NCBI RefSeq assembly: GCF_031085375.1
Contig: NZ_JAVCWF010000001.1
Span: forward strand, 2,294,001 to 2,358,000
Direction of reading: 5' to 3'
DNA: 64,000 nt
Origin: Lactiplantibacillus brownii
GTDB taxonomy: Bacteria > Bacillota > Bacilli > Lactobacillales > Lactobacillaceae
Position numbers and translations under genes: made by a program. Positions 36,319-45,372 of this stretch are shown one piece after another. Below the pieces are notes generated by a model. It saw only the letters and a list, made by a program, of their open reading frames with translations, was not told where the DNA came from and did no database searches. Within the stretch, counting starts at the first letter, position 1. Every line of letters begins with the position of its first letter.

Positions 36319-38118
36319 ATGAACATTTATAAAACAATGTATCGCCCGTTAAAACCGGCTGGTATCGATGATCGTCGTGCCAATATCGTTGGTGGCGGGA
36401 TTGCCGGCTTAGCCACTGCCGTTTTCCTAATCGATGACGCACAAATGCCCGCTCGCAATATCACTTTATATGAAAAGAAACCCGTCATGGGCGGTTCCAT
36501 GGATGGGACTAAGCGCGCCGCTGGCTATCTTTGCCGGGCCGAACGTGAACTCGAACCTTATATGGAATGTCTCTGGTACCTTTGCAGCAAGATTCCTTCA
36601 CTAGAGAATCCGGGCCGCAGTGTCTTAGACGATGTCGTTGATTTCAACCGTGACGAACCGATCCATAGTGAAGCACGGGTCATCATCAATCAAGGTGAGA
36701 TCGACAGTCATTATCACGACTACAAGCTAGCACCGCAATATGCCGAAGCAATGCGGCAGATCATTGGCTCAACCGAAGATGAACTCGCTGACAAGAGTTT
36801 AGATGATTTCTTCGACGCAGGCTTCTTCAAGACCAACTTCTGGACTTGTTTCCATAGCCAATTGGCCTTCAAAGATTATCACAGTGTGATCGAATGTCGG
36901 CGTTACTGGCAACGTTTCACTTTCATCACCCGTCATGAATATTTGGAAGGTTTTATTCATACTAAATATAACGAATACGATGCCATTATTTTACCAATCG
37001 AACGTTGGTTGACGGATCAAGGCGTACATTTCGTCAATGATTTTGCCGTAACTGACCTACAACTCGATGAGGCCAATAATACCGTGATGGGCATTGTGGC
37101 AAAACAACATGGTGAACCGACCACCGTTGCCGTCAACAGCCAAGATCTCGTCTTCGTCACAACGGGGTCAATCAGTGAAAACAGTACCTTTGGCGATAAT
37201 CACATCGTCGCTGAAACGAACCGGGATACAACTGACATGGGGACTTTCACCATTTGGCAGAATTTGGCTAAAAAAGATGCTAAATTCGGTCACCCCGAAA
37301 AATTTTTGGGCCAGATTGATAAGACAAAATGGATTTCCTTCTTCCCAACCGTTAAAGGTTACCCTGAATTCTTCAAACGAATTGAACGACTTTCAGGCAG
37401 TCCAGCCGGGACCGGTGGTTTAATGACTTTCAAAGATGCTAATTGGGATCTATCCTTTGAAATTCATCACAAGCCATTCTTCCCTTATCAAGCCGATGAT
37501 GAAGAAGTTGGCTGGGGCTATGGGCTCTACGGTGAAAATATCGGGAACTACATCAAGAAACGGATGTGGGATTGTACCGGTGATGAGATCATGACGGAAC
37601 TGCTCTATCACTTGGGCATGCTCGACATTAAAGATGAAGTCTTAGCTCATACCTACATGTCTACAGCGATGATGCCATATTGTACCGCTCAATTTATGCC
37701 ACGGAAGCTCGGCGATCGGCCAAAAGTCATTCCAGCTGGTTGCACCAACTTAGCGTTACTCGGCCAATTTGTCGAAATTGACGATGACGTTGTCTTCACC
37801 GTTGAAACCTCTGTCCGCACTGGGATGGAAGCCGTCTATGGCCTCTTGAATCTTGAAAAAGATGTCTTGGAAGTCAACACATCACGTTACGATATTCGCT
37901 ACTTGCTCGAACGGGTTAAACGCTTTGCTGGTATTCATGGTGAAATCAAAGCTAGCGATTTGCCACCAATGGACCCAGCCAAATTACCAGAACTAGAAGC
38001 TGGCTTGCTTAAGTTGATCAACGACGTGCCACCGTTCTATCAGATGTATCTGGGACGCGATCAAACGATTCCAACTAAAGCCGCCGTGCTACATCCCCAA
38101 GCACCACGCAGCAAGTAA
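36319..38118 (+). CDS. ohyA: Oleate hydratase (67-kDa myosin-cross-reactive antigen family)
   Basis: 599 residues when started at the ATG behind AAGAAGG; an upstream frame from 36202 adds 39 hydrophobic residues that look spurious. The FAD site is NIVGGGIAGLATAVFLI, followed by EKKPVMGGSMDGTKRAAGYLCRAERELE. The Tyr/Glu-containing MECLWYLC segment and GCTNLALLGQFVE near the C-terminus are family hallmarks. It adds water to the cis-9 bond of oleic or linoleic acid, giving 10-hydroxy acids and detoxifying host or plant fatty acids at the membrane surface. A TetR gene precedes it. Confidence 0.95.
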   Translation: MNIYKTMYRPLKPAGIDDRRANIVGGGIAGLATAVFLIDDAQMPARNITLYEKKPVMGGSMDGTKRAAGYLCRAERELEPYMECLWYLCSKIPSLENPGRSVLDDVVDFNRDEPIHSEARVIINQGEIDSHYHDYKLAPQYAEAMRQIIGSTEDELADKSLDDFFDAGFFKTNFWTCFHSQLAFKDYHSVIECRRYWQRFTFITRHEYLEGFIHTKYNEYDAIILPIERWLTDQGVHFVNDFAVTDLQLDEANNTVMGIVAKQHGEPTTVAVNSQDLVFVTTGSISENSTFGDNHIVAETNRDTTDMGTFTIWQNLAKKDAKFGHPEKFLGQIDKTKWISFFPTVKGYPEFFKRIERLSGSPAGTGGLMTFKDANWDLSFEIHHKPFFPYQADDEEVGWGYGLYGENIGNYIKKRMWDCTGDEIMTELLYHLGMLDIKDEVLAHTYMSTAMMPYCTAQFMPRKLGDRPKVIPAGCTNLALLGQFVEIDDDVVFTVETSVRTGMEAVYGLLNLEKDVLEVNTSRYDIRYLLERVKRFAGIHGEIKASDLPPMDPAKLPELEAGLLKLINDVPPFYQMYLGRDQTIPTKAAVLHPQAPRSK

Positions 38119-38157
38119 CCTTTTCTCAAGCGTCCAATAATCATCAATAACTCCCTA

Positions 38158-38195
38158 AACGTGGGCTAACTTTAATGGTTAGCCTGCGTTTTTTT
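38158..38195 (+). terminator. Terminator of oleate hydratase gene
   Basis: GGCTAAC/GTTAGCC stem flanked by AACG/CGTT and a TTTTTTT run. Confidence 0.85.
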
Positions 38196-38289
38196 GTCAT
38201 TAGTCTAAACATTACTTTTGAAATGTTTTTGCAAATAATCGTAGTATTTTTTCATTAATGAGACTATTCTATGGTATGTAATTAGAAGA

Positions 38290-38444
38290 CTCGATTAGCT
38301 GGTAATCGTCATAATTTGTCTTAGCCACCTGCCAGCGCATCGCAATGATCATCGTTATTAGTGTCGGTTTAGGCTTGTGTCAGAAATGATGTGGGACGTG
38401 GAATCGCCTATGTAACTATGAACGCTACGAGGAATTAAATCGAG
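38290..38444 (+). promoter_or_regulatory. Candidate structured leader RNA of the P-type ATPase
   Basis: CTCGATT (38290-38296) pairs with AATCGAG (38438-38444) as a closing stem. Inside are GCTGG/CCAGC (38298-38302 with 38332-38336), a short AATGAT/ATCGTT hairpin, and TAGGC/GCCTA (38370-38374 with 38406-38410). The result is a multi-helix junction ending 5 bp before AGGAGTG. I could not match it to M-box, yybP-ykoY or ydaO consensus. It fills most of the 344-bp gap before the ATPase. Confidence 0.45.
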
Positions 38445-38462
38445 CTATAGGAGTGAGAAAAG

Positions 38463-41228
38463 ATGGGAAAATCTGGAATGACTACCGATGATTTTGCAAA
38501 ATTATCCGTTGACCAATTTTACCAAGCCCTCAAGACCCAAGCGACCGGTCTGAGCGCTGCGGATGCCGCCAAACGTCTACAAGATGTTGGCCCTAATACG
38601 ATTCAACAAACGCAATCGCGGTCGCAATTCAAAGCATTTATCAAGAACTTTACCAGTCTGATGGCGTTACTACTCTGGGTCAGTGGCCTGATTGCCATGT
38701 TCGTCGGAATGCTAGAACTCGGTATTGCGATTTGGGCCGTCAACGTCATCAACGGCTGCTTTAGCTTTTGGCAAGAACATGCCGCTCAAAAAGCCACCGA
38801 TTCACTGAAAGAAATGTTGCCAACCTATACGCATGTCATGCGAGCTGGCAAAACGATACAGATCAATGCCACCGACCTTGTTCCCGGTGATGTTTTCACC
38901 ATTCAAGCCGGAAACAGTATTTCAGCGGATGCCCGTATCATTCAGGGCACGGCCTTACAAGTCGATGAATCTGCTTTGACTGGTGAATCTGTGGCCGTTG
39001 ATAAAAAGCCCACTTACGATAAAGGTGATGGCAAATTTTCTGAGGCTAATATCGTGTATGCTGGGACCGTGGCCGTCAATGGTACCGCCACGGCAGTCGC
39101 CGTTCAAACGGGGATGCAAACCGAATTTGGCCAAATTGCCAGTTTAACTCAGAACCAAAAAACGACCGTTTCACCTTTAACAGCTGAATTGAATCGCCTG
39201 ACTCGTCAGCTTTCATTAATCGCGATTTTAATCGGCTTGGTCTTCTTTGTTGCCGCAATCTTTTTCGTACATTATCCAGTCGCCAAATCCTTCATTTTCG
39301 CTTTAGGGATGATCGTGGCGTTTATTCCTGAAGGGCTCCTACCAACGGTTACCCTTTCGTTAGCACAAGGTGTGACGCGGATGTCTAAAAAGCATGCACT
39401 CGTTAAGGAGCTCAGCAGTGTTGAAACGCTGGGTGAAACAACCGTGATCTGTTCAGATAAGACTGGGACGCTCACCCAAAATCAAATGACGATCAATCAC
39501 GTTTGGCTACGACAACAACATTATCGCGTCAGCGGTGAAGGCTATGTCAATAACGGCCAATTGCTGCTAAATAAACAACCAGTTGATCTCACTAAAGCCC
39601 CTGATTTGGCGCTATTGCTTCGAATTTCTGGGTTAGATAACGATACTGAGATTCAACCCGGTAAAACGGCCCAAGCTAAACCAAAGATTTTAGGAACACC
39701 AACGGAAGCTGCACATCTCATTTTGACTCAAAAATCAGGACTCGTTCTGGATAAGCTCCGCCAACAATATCCACGACTAGAAGAATTACCTTTTGACTCC
39801 GACCGGAAACGGATGACTACCATCCATCGCCAACCCGATGGTCAACAAGTGGTTTACGTTAAGGGCGCTTTGGATGGTATCTTACCGATTTGTGACACCG
39901 TTCTCGACAACGGCAAGGTCCGGCCATTAACCGCAACCGACACGGCAACGATTGACGCCGCTAACAAACATTATGCCGCGGAAGGTCTCCGCTCAATGGC
40001 GATGGCTTACCGTAGCTACGATGGCCTGCCAACCGATCCGACCGATTGTACAATTGAAAATACGGAACAACATTTGACCTTTGTTGGTTTGACCGTGATG
40101 GCCGACCCACCACGACCAGAAATTTACGAAGCCGTTGAAAAATGTCATCGGGCAAACATCCGTATCATTATGGTCACCGGGGATAGTCCCCTCACTGCCA
40201 AAAGTGTCGCTGTGAAAATTGGGATTGATAGTGATCAGGTTCGAGTCATTACTGGCGACGAACTGACAGCGATGAGTGACTCTGACCTGCAAACTGCTGT
40301 CAAAGGTGAAGTGATCTTTGCCCGGGTTGCGCCAGAACAGAAGTATCGAATCGTCAAAGCTAACCAGCATAACGGCGAAATTGTGGCCGCAACTGGTGAC
40401 GGGGTCAATGATGCGCCCGCGCTCAAACAAGCAGATATTGGGATTGCCATGGGTGTCACCGGGACAGATGTCGCCAAAGACGCCGCCGATATGATTTTGA
40501 CGGATGACAACTTTGCTTCGATCGTTGCCGCGATTGAAGAAGGTCGCACCGTTTATAGTAATTTGCAAAAATTCCTACTATACATTTTGAATAGTAATGT
40601 CCCAGAAGCGATCCCATCCGTCCTCTTCTTATTCTCACGTGGCTTGATTCCATTACCATTGACCGTTATGCAAATTCTGACTGTCGATTTGGGAACTGAC
40701 ATGTTACCAGCCTTGGGACTAGGTGCTGAAAAGAGTGAACCAGGTATCATGGATCAACCACCGCGTGCTCGTAACGCTCATCTGCTTAACAAAAGTATTA
40801 TTTGGAAAGCATTTGGTTGGTATGGCATGATTGCCTCAGTTCTTTCAACGGTCGCTTACTTCTTCGTCAACTACTTGCACGGTTGGCCAAACGTCGCCCT
40901 GGCCGCCAGTGGTGACACTTATGTCATGGCAACGACGATGACACTAGCAGCCATCGTCTTCTGTCAAATTGCCGCGGCAATCAACTGCCGGACGAAAGTG
41001 ACCTCTGTATTCAAGATTGGCTTGTTCAGTAACCATCGTGTTTGGTGGGGCATTGGCTTTGAAATCATTCTGATTGCGGTCTTGATGTATGTCCCCGTTT
41101 TACAAGGACTTTTTAACACCGCTGCCATCAATGGTCGTGATTGGTTATTGCTCTTTAGTATTCCAATTCCACTGATTCTCATTGAAGAGGCTCGCAAAGC
41201 CGTCGTCCGTCGTCGTTTAACGCCTTAA
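38463..41228 (+). CDS. P-type cation-transporting ATPase, subfamily P2
   Basis: 921 residues, about ten spans. Phosphorylation site CSDKTGTLTQNQM, TGES loop ALTGES, hinge GDGVNDAPALKQADIGIAMG, N-terminal cation-ATPase domain (about 12-80) and C-terminal cluster are all complete. The M4 ion site reads IPEGLLPTVTLSLA, nearer to the Na,K-type PEGLLATVT than to the SERCA PEGLPAVIT. Sodium or potassium-linked transport, or calcium efflux, are the candidates. A long folded leader precedes it, suggesting control by ions or another small ligand. AGGAGTG sets the ATG. Confidence 0.9.
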   Translation: MGKSGMTTDDFAKLSVDQFYQALKTQATGLSAADAAKRLQDVGPNTIQQTQSRSQFKAFIKNFTSLMALLLWVSGLIAMFVGMLELGIAIWAVNVINGCFSFWQEHAAQKATDSLKEMLPTYTHVMRAGKTIQINATDLVPGDVFTIQAGNSISADARIIQGTALQVDESALTGESVAVDKKPTYDKGDGKFSEANIVYAGTVAVNGTATAVAVQTGMQTEFGQIASLTQNQKTTVSPLTAELNRLTRQLSLIAILIGLVFFVAAIFFVHYPVAKSFIFALGMIVAFIPEGLLPTVTLSLAQGVTRMSKKHALVKELSSVETLGETTVICSDKTGTLTQNQMTINHVWLRQQHYRVSGEGYVNNGQLLLNKQPVDLTKAPDLALLLRISGLDNDTEIQPGKTAQAKPKILGTPTEAAHLILTQKSGLVLDKLRQQYPRLEELPFDSDRKRMTTIHRQPDGQQVVYVKGALDGILPICDTVLDNGKVRPLTATDTATIDAANKHYAAEGLRSMAMAYRSYDGLPTDPTDCTIENTEQHLTFVGLTVMADPPRPEIYEAVEKCHRANIRIIMVTGDSPLTAKSVAVKIGIDSDQVRVITGDELTAMSDSDLQTAVKGEVIFARVAPEQKYRIVKANQHNGEIVAATGDGVNDAPALKQADIGIAMGVTGTDVAKDAADMILTDDNFASIVAAIEEGRTVYSNLQKFLLYILNSNVPEAIPSVLFLFSRGLIPLPLTVMQILTVDLGTDMLPALGLGAEKSEPGIMDQPPRARNAHLLNKSIIWKAFGWYGMIASVLSTVAYFFVNYLHGWPNVALAASGDTYVMATTMTLAAIVFCQIAAAINCRTKVTSVFKIGLFSNHRVWWGIGFEIILIAVLMYVPVLQGLFNTAAINGRDWLLLFSIPIPLILIEEARKAVVRRRLTP

Positions 41229-41240
41229 ATCGTAACCGCT

Positions 41241-41288
41241 AAAATAAGCTTGAAACCAAGTCGTGGTGACTGGTTTCAAGCTTATTTT
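41241..41288. terminator. Terminator after the P-type ATPase gene
   Basis: AAAATAAGCTTGAAACCA and TGGTTTCAAGCTTATTTT are perfect 18-bp arms around a 12-bp loop. Confidence 0.92.
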
Positions 41289-41363
41289 GATTGCTCATCT
41301 TATTTCTGTAAACAGGTTTAACTCACAGCGAACGGCTTTTTGAAATATGACCACTATGAGACA

Positions 41364-42584
41364 CTATTCAGTCGTTTCGGTTAGTAGCCAATCAACGATA
41401 TTAATGACCGGAATACCATCAATGTCATGAACATCACGATAGTCACGTTGTGTAATTAATATTTTCTTGTAGTTATCATTGATATTCAACAAGTTATCAG
41501 TTTCATGGGAATTTCGAGGCAATTCATACGTTACTTGCACATACAAAATTTCATCAACGCGACGGGCAATAAAATCAACTTCTGCCACGTCTAGCTTACC
41601 AACATCGACTGTATAACCCCGTCGTAATAATTCCAAATAAACAATATTTTCTAATTGCCCACCATAATTTCCTGGCCGCCGTCCAACCGCATTTCGCCGT
41701 AATCCAGCATCAACCATAAAATACTTACCAGCAGTTCTCAAGTAACCACGTCCACGTAAATCATATTGCCGTGCGCGATAAAATAAGAAAGCATCCGATA
41801 ACAAACTCAAATACCGTTCGATCGTGTGGTTACTAGTCAGAATTCCTTCACTTTTTAAGGTATTAGCCAGCTTTGCTGGACGAACAAGCTGCCCAATATC
41901 ATCTGCCAGAAATCCCACCAGTGCCTTTAATGACTCACTATCCCTGACGTTCGCACGCATAGAGACATCATTCAAAATAATTGTGTCAAAGATTCCTGAT
42001 AAGATTGTGTCTTTGATCTTTTCATCCGCTAAAATAACCGAAGGAAACCCACCATATCGCTCATACTCTTCAAAAGCACGATCCACTTGTCGATCATCGA
42101 TAGCAAGTTCTTTAGCATCTAAGAATTCACGAAAAGAAAATGGATAGATTGGTATTTCAACATATCGACCACTTAACAAAGTGGCCAACTCGCCAGATAA
42201 CATCTTCGCATTGGATCCAGTAATGACAATATCACAATCATAACTGGCATGAATCCCGTTAATCACACGTTGCCAACCCTCAACCATTTGGATTTCATCC
42301 AACATCAGGTAATTATGACTGTCCTTTCGCAATAACGGTTTTAATAAAGCAATAAGCTGTGTCGCTTCTCGAACAGCCAACAAATCAAATTCCTCAAAAT
42401 TAAAATAAATAATCTGTTCATTTTTAACACCTTGTGATAACAGATAATCACGATATAACTTTAATAACACTGATTTTCCAGCCCGTCGAACCCCAGTAAT
42501 AATCTTGATAAAATCGGTATCTTTCAATTGAATTAATTGGTTTAAATACATGGGTCGCTTAATCATCACTTCACCTAGATTCAC
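41364..42584 (-). CDS. AAA+ ATPase with DUF4143 domain
   Basis: 406 residues. Walker A is GVRRAGKSVLL and Walker B LMLDEIQMVEGW; sensor ITGSNAKML and box FREFL are typical of the AAA_14/DUF4143 group. The C-terminal half carries a PD-(D/E)xK-like core (AEVDFIARR, then VQVTYEL with loss of the usual Lys after Gln). The role of this widespread archaeal-bacterial family is unresolved. Start: GTG with AAAAGGAT at 42584, or ATG six codons later behind AGGTGA. Three palindromes sit in its promoter region. Confidence 0.85.
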   Translation of the reverse strand: MNLGEVMIKRPMYLNQLIQLKDTDFIKIITGVRRAGKSVLLKLYRDYLLSQGVKNEQIIYFNFEEFDLLAVREATQLIALLKPLLRKDSHNYLMLDEIQMVEGWQRVINGIHASYDCDIVITGSNAKMLSGELATLLSGRYVEIPIYPFSFREFLDAKELAIDDRQVDRAFEEYERYGGFPSVILADEKIKDTILSGIFDTIILNDVSMRANVRDSESLKALVGFLADDIGQLVRPAKLANTLKSEGILTSNHTIERYLSLLSDAFLFYRARQYDLRGRGYLRTAGKYFMVDAGLRRNAVGRRPGNYGGQLENIVYLELLRRGYTVDVGKLDVAEVDFIARRVDEILYVQVTYELPRNSHETDNLLNINDNYKKILITQRDYRDVHDIDGIPVINIVDWLLTETTE

Positions 42585-42627
42585 TTTATATCCTTTTCTG
42601 ACAGTTTAACCTAAGTCCGCCAAAAAT

Positions 42628-42719
42628 GGAAGTATACTTCCATTTTTATGGATTTTAATCATTTTTGGAAGTATACTTCCATTTTTATCTAAATTCACTA
42701 ATTTTGGAAGTATACTGCC
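42628..42719. promoter_or_regulatory. Array of three GGAAGTATACTTCC palindromes at 39-bp spacing
   Basis: GGAAGTATACTTCC occurs at 42628-42641 and 42667-42680, and GGAAGTATACTGCC at 42706-42719. The repeat period is exactly 39 bp. Each is followed by ATTTTTA and preceded by T/A runs; the 18 or so bases between differ. It lies 44-135 bp upstream of the DUF4143 ATPase start and 160 bp before the DHFR-like gene. Each palindrome also contains a -10-like TATACT on both strands. Confidence 0.8.
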
Positions 42720-42878
42720 ATTTTTACTTTTATTAAGCCAGACCCATTTTAGCTGTCAACTAAAAAAGCTCCCAATCATCAACCAATCCCACCGGTTTCA
42801 GGATTTGCTGCGATTGAGCGCTAAAGCATGCTACAATATGATTATTACTATGACTAAACTAAAAGCAGGTGTCCAATT

Positions 42879-43406
42879 ATGCGCAAAGTTCAATTTTATG
42901 GTGCCGTTTCCATGGATGGCTATCTAGCTACCAAAGATGAACGGCTCGATTGGCTATTTCAGACCACTGGTGCCAAAGAAGCACCCACTGAAACCTTCAT
43001 GCAACAAGTCGATACTGCCATTATGGGCCGTCATACTTATGAATACACCATGGCGCAGACCACTGATCAATTGATTAATCCGTTTAATCCCGCGACGAAG
43101 AACATCGTCATGACGACCAAGCCGCATGCTGGCGACGAACATACCACTTTCACCAACGCTGATCTCCCTACTTTGGTCGAGCAATTGCGTCAAGAAGATG
43201 GTCAAAGTATTTGGATCGTCGGTGGTGCTGGGGTTTTAATGCCTTTACTCACAGCCGATTTGGTTGATGAACTTTACATTCAGATTGCCCCCGTATTCTT
43301 AGGCGCTGGCATCCGGCTATTTACGACCACCGATTATCAGCACCGGTTTAAACTCGTTGCAACTAATCAATATGGCCAATTAGCCGAACTCCACTATGCG
43401 CGCTAA
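42879..43406 (+). CDS. Dihydrofolate reductase-like (RibD C-terminal) protein
   Basis: 175 residues: MRKVQFYGAVSMDGYLA at the start, AIMGRHTYEY, then IWIVGGAGVLMPLL and DELYIQIAPVFLGAGIRLF. This is the RibD_C fold found in many stand-alone reductases (YwjB/YyaP type). It probably binds NADPH, but the substrate is unknown. CAGGTG precedes ATG. It converges with the acetyltransferase gene, overlapping it by 4 bp. Confidence 0.88.
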   Translation: MRKVQFYGAVSMDGYLATKDERLDWLFQTTGAKEAPTETFMQQVDTAIMGRHTYEYTMAQTTDQLINPFNPATKNIVMTTKPHAGDEHTTFTNADLPTLVEQLRQEDGQSIWIVGGAGVLMPLLTADLVDELYIQIAPVFLGAGIRLFTTTDYQHRFKLVATNQYGQLAELHYAR

Positions 43407-43942
43407 TTAATACCAAAAGCGGCATCATAGTGCAATTTGCCATGATAATGTGTCAAGGCATGGGGCGTCAGCTCGTGCAACATGAAGTTCTCATCAGGCA
43501 GATCAAATGGCGCCGTAATGTTGAAATCAGCCGCCGTTGTGTAGCCAAAACGACCGTAATAAGCAGAATCACCTAAAATACTGATAGCTGGTACCCCAGC
43601 GATATGAGCTCGTCGCTCTAACTCACGAACCAGGGCACTGCCGACGCCTTGTCCTTGATAAGCTGGCAATACCGCTAACGGGGCCAAGACCATCAAAGGC
43701 TGCCCCGTCGCCGGTTGCTGATTGACAGTCGCCACCGATAACATCGAAAAGCCAATTATCTCCCCCGCCGTGGTACTCGCCAACAAATCAAAAGTTGGTT
43801 GGTACTGCGGCGATTTTCGTAAACGACCAATGAGTTGGTGTTCATCATGATCCGACTGCACAATTCCTGTGAACGCTTTTTCAACCACAGCGGCCGTTAC
43901 TGCAAATTGCGACGGTAAAACGGTCTGCAACTTAATCTCCAT
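43403..43942 (-). CDS. GNAT-family N-acetyltransferase (YhbS-like)
   Basis: 179 residues from the ATG behind GGAGG; the longer frame is discarded. The acetyl-CoA loop LAVLPAYQGQGVGSALVRELE near residue 90 and the GYTTAADFNI strand place it with YhbS/COG3153 proteins. It transfers an acetyl group to an unknown amine. Its start overlaps the end of the antiporter gene by 11 bp, so it is translated from the same message. Confidence 0.9.
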   Translation of the reverse strand: MEIKLQTVLPSQFAVTAAVVEKAFTGIVQSDHDEHQLIGRLRKSPQYQPTFDLLASTTAGEIIGFSMLSVATVNQQPATGQPLMVLAPLAVLPAYQGQGVGSALVRELERRAHIAGVPAISILGDSAYYGRFGYTTAADFNITAPFDLPDENFMLHELTPHALTHYHGKLHYDAAFGIN

Positions 43943-45113
43943 GCGTAACCTCCAAGTTTTCTTGATGATGAATCGACTGTCGTAGCAACAATGGCGCAAT
44001 TAAGGTTGTCAAAATAATCGCCGTGATCACCGCTGAATACCGATCAGCCGACAACAATTTACCTTGATACCCAATCTGCGCAATAATCAGGGCCATTTCA
44101 CCCCGTGAGACCATGCCCGCACCGATTTCATAACCACTAGTCCAACTAAAGCCTGCTAATTTAGCCCCGATACCGGCGCCTAATAGCTTCGTTGCAATCG
44201 CCGCAACCGTAATCACAACGATAAACCAGAAGTCACTCATGAATCCTTTGAAGGACATGTTCAACCCAATACTAACAAAAAACACCGGGATAAAGACAGC
44301 ATTTCCAATCGGCTGAATATGGTCATCGATGACTTCATGATAATCCGTTTGCCCCACTGCGATACCCGCAAAGAAGGCCCCAATTACGGCACTCAGGCCG
44401 ATAAAGTCTGCTAAATAAGCCAAGCCAAAACAAATCACCAAAGACATTAAGGTGACGGAAGTCGGCACCAGCAAGGCATCCCCAATTTTCATCAAGCGAG
44501 GGACCAACCATTTGACCACGACGAATAAACTGACAAAAAATGCGGTTTGAATCGCCAAGGTCACGCCAAGATTAGTCGATTGTGAAGACTTGCTTCCCAC
44601 TTCACCACCAAATAAGCTCACCATTAAGCTCAAAATCAAGACGGCCAAAACGTCATCCACGACCGCCGCACCCAAAATCGTCGTGCCTTCTTTGCCATCA
44701 AGTGCATTTAATTCCTTTAACACGGCGACCGAAATTGAAACCGAAGTGGCCGCAAAAGTAACCCCTAAGAATAAACTTTCCACGTTACTTAAATGGAATA
44801 ACTGGCTACACCAGTCAATCACCCCAACTGGCAAAATTACACCTAAGACGGCCACCAATAAACTTGGTTTCCAATACTTTTTTAGTAATTGTAGGTCACT
44901 TTCCAAACCAGCCATAAACATCAAAATGATTACCCCAAGTTCGGCGAAATCTTTGATAAAGCTCGTAGCCGAGACCCAACCTAGCAAGGCCGGCCCCAAA
45001 ACAATCCCACTCAACAGCTGTCCAATCACCGCTGGCAGACCCATCCGTACACTCACATGTCCCGCCAGCGCCGTGACAATCAATATTAAACTTAAAGTTC
45101 CAACGTAGCCCAT
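43932..45113 (-). CDS. CPA2-family cation:proton antiporter (NapA/Kef type)
   Basis: 393 residues from the ATG behind AGGAGG; the 16-codon upstream extension is discarded. There are about twelve to thirteen spans. The ion-binding pair is visible in AAVVDDVLAVLIL (Asp-Asp), with a TSVSISVAVL helix before it, as in electrogenic NapA-like exchangers. It has no C-terminal RCK/TrkA domain. It exchanges sodium or potassium for protons across the cytoplasmic membrane. A folded leader lies between promoter and start, and an acetyltransferase is coupled downstream. Confidence 0.88.
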   Translation of the reverse strand: MGYVGTLSLILIVTALAGHVSVRMGLPAVIGQLLSGIVLGPALLGWVSATSFIKDFAELGVIILMFMAGLESDLQLLKKYWKPSLLVAVLGVILPVGVIDWCSQLFHLSNVESLFLGVTFAATSVSISVAVLKELNALDGKEGTTILGAAVVDDVLAVLILSLMVSLFGGEVGSKSSQSTNLGVTLAIQTAFFVSLFVVVKWLVPRLMKIGDALLVPTSVTLMSLVICFGLAYLADFIGLSAVIGAFFAGIAVGQTDYHEVIDDHIQPIGNAVFIPVFFVSIGLNMSFKGFMSDFWFIVVITVAAIATKLLGAGIGAKLAGFSWTSGYEIGAGMVSRGEMALIIAQIGYQGKLLSADRYSAVITAIILTTLIAPLLLRQSIHHQENLEVTHGD

Positions 45114-45123
45114 TTTTCCTCCT

Positions 45124-45189
45124 AAAAAAGGACACGCCAAGTCTCCAACTGCCCAACCCAAAAGCAGTCTGAATTCTTGAAGTGTCCTT
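45124..45189 (-). promoter_or_regulatory. Folded leader of the antiporter operon (attenuator or riboswitch candidate)
   Basis: Minus strand AAGGACAC pairs with GTGTCCTT. Next inside is TCAAG/CTTGG, then an internal loop AATTCAG/TGGAGA, then ACTGC/GCAGT with loop TTTTGGGTTGG. TTTTTT follows the outer stem and AGGAGG comes directly after it. The fold can stop transcription or hide the binding site. A -10 box TATACT is at 45217-45222. No known class was recognised. Confidence 0.5.
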
Positions 45190-45372
45190 CAACCGAATGT
45201 ATTTATCTGTGAAATTAGTATAGCATATTTTCATAATCCTCGACAGCAACCGGTACCGTTAAGTTATTTAACCATTACTTTACACTGGCAGTGTCGTACA
45301 ATTAACCGGTCATCGTTCTGCAAAACCGGTATAATAAGCCTATTGAGCTTTACAACGAAAGGACGATTGTTT

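Noticed and set aside
38290..38444. Magnesium M-box or manganese yybP-ykoY riboswitch
   Set aside because: The conserved core words of these classes are not visible, so only an unclassified structured leader is claimed.
42628..42719. Small CRISPR array suggested by 21-bp repeats with 18-bp unlike gaps
   Set aside because: Only three units, repeats are A/T-rich palindromes, gaps too short for spacers, and no cas genes nearby.
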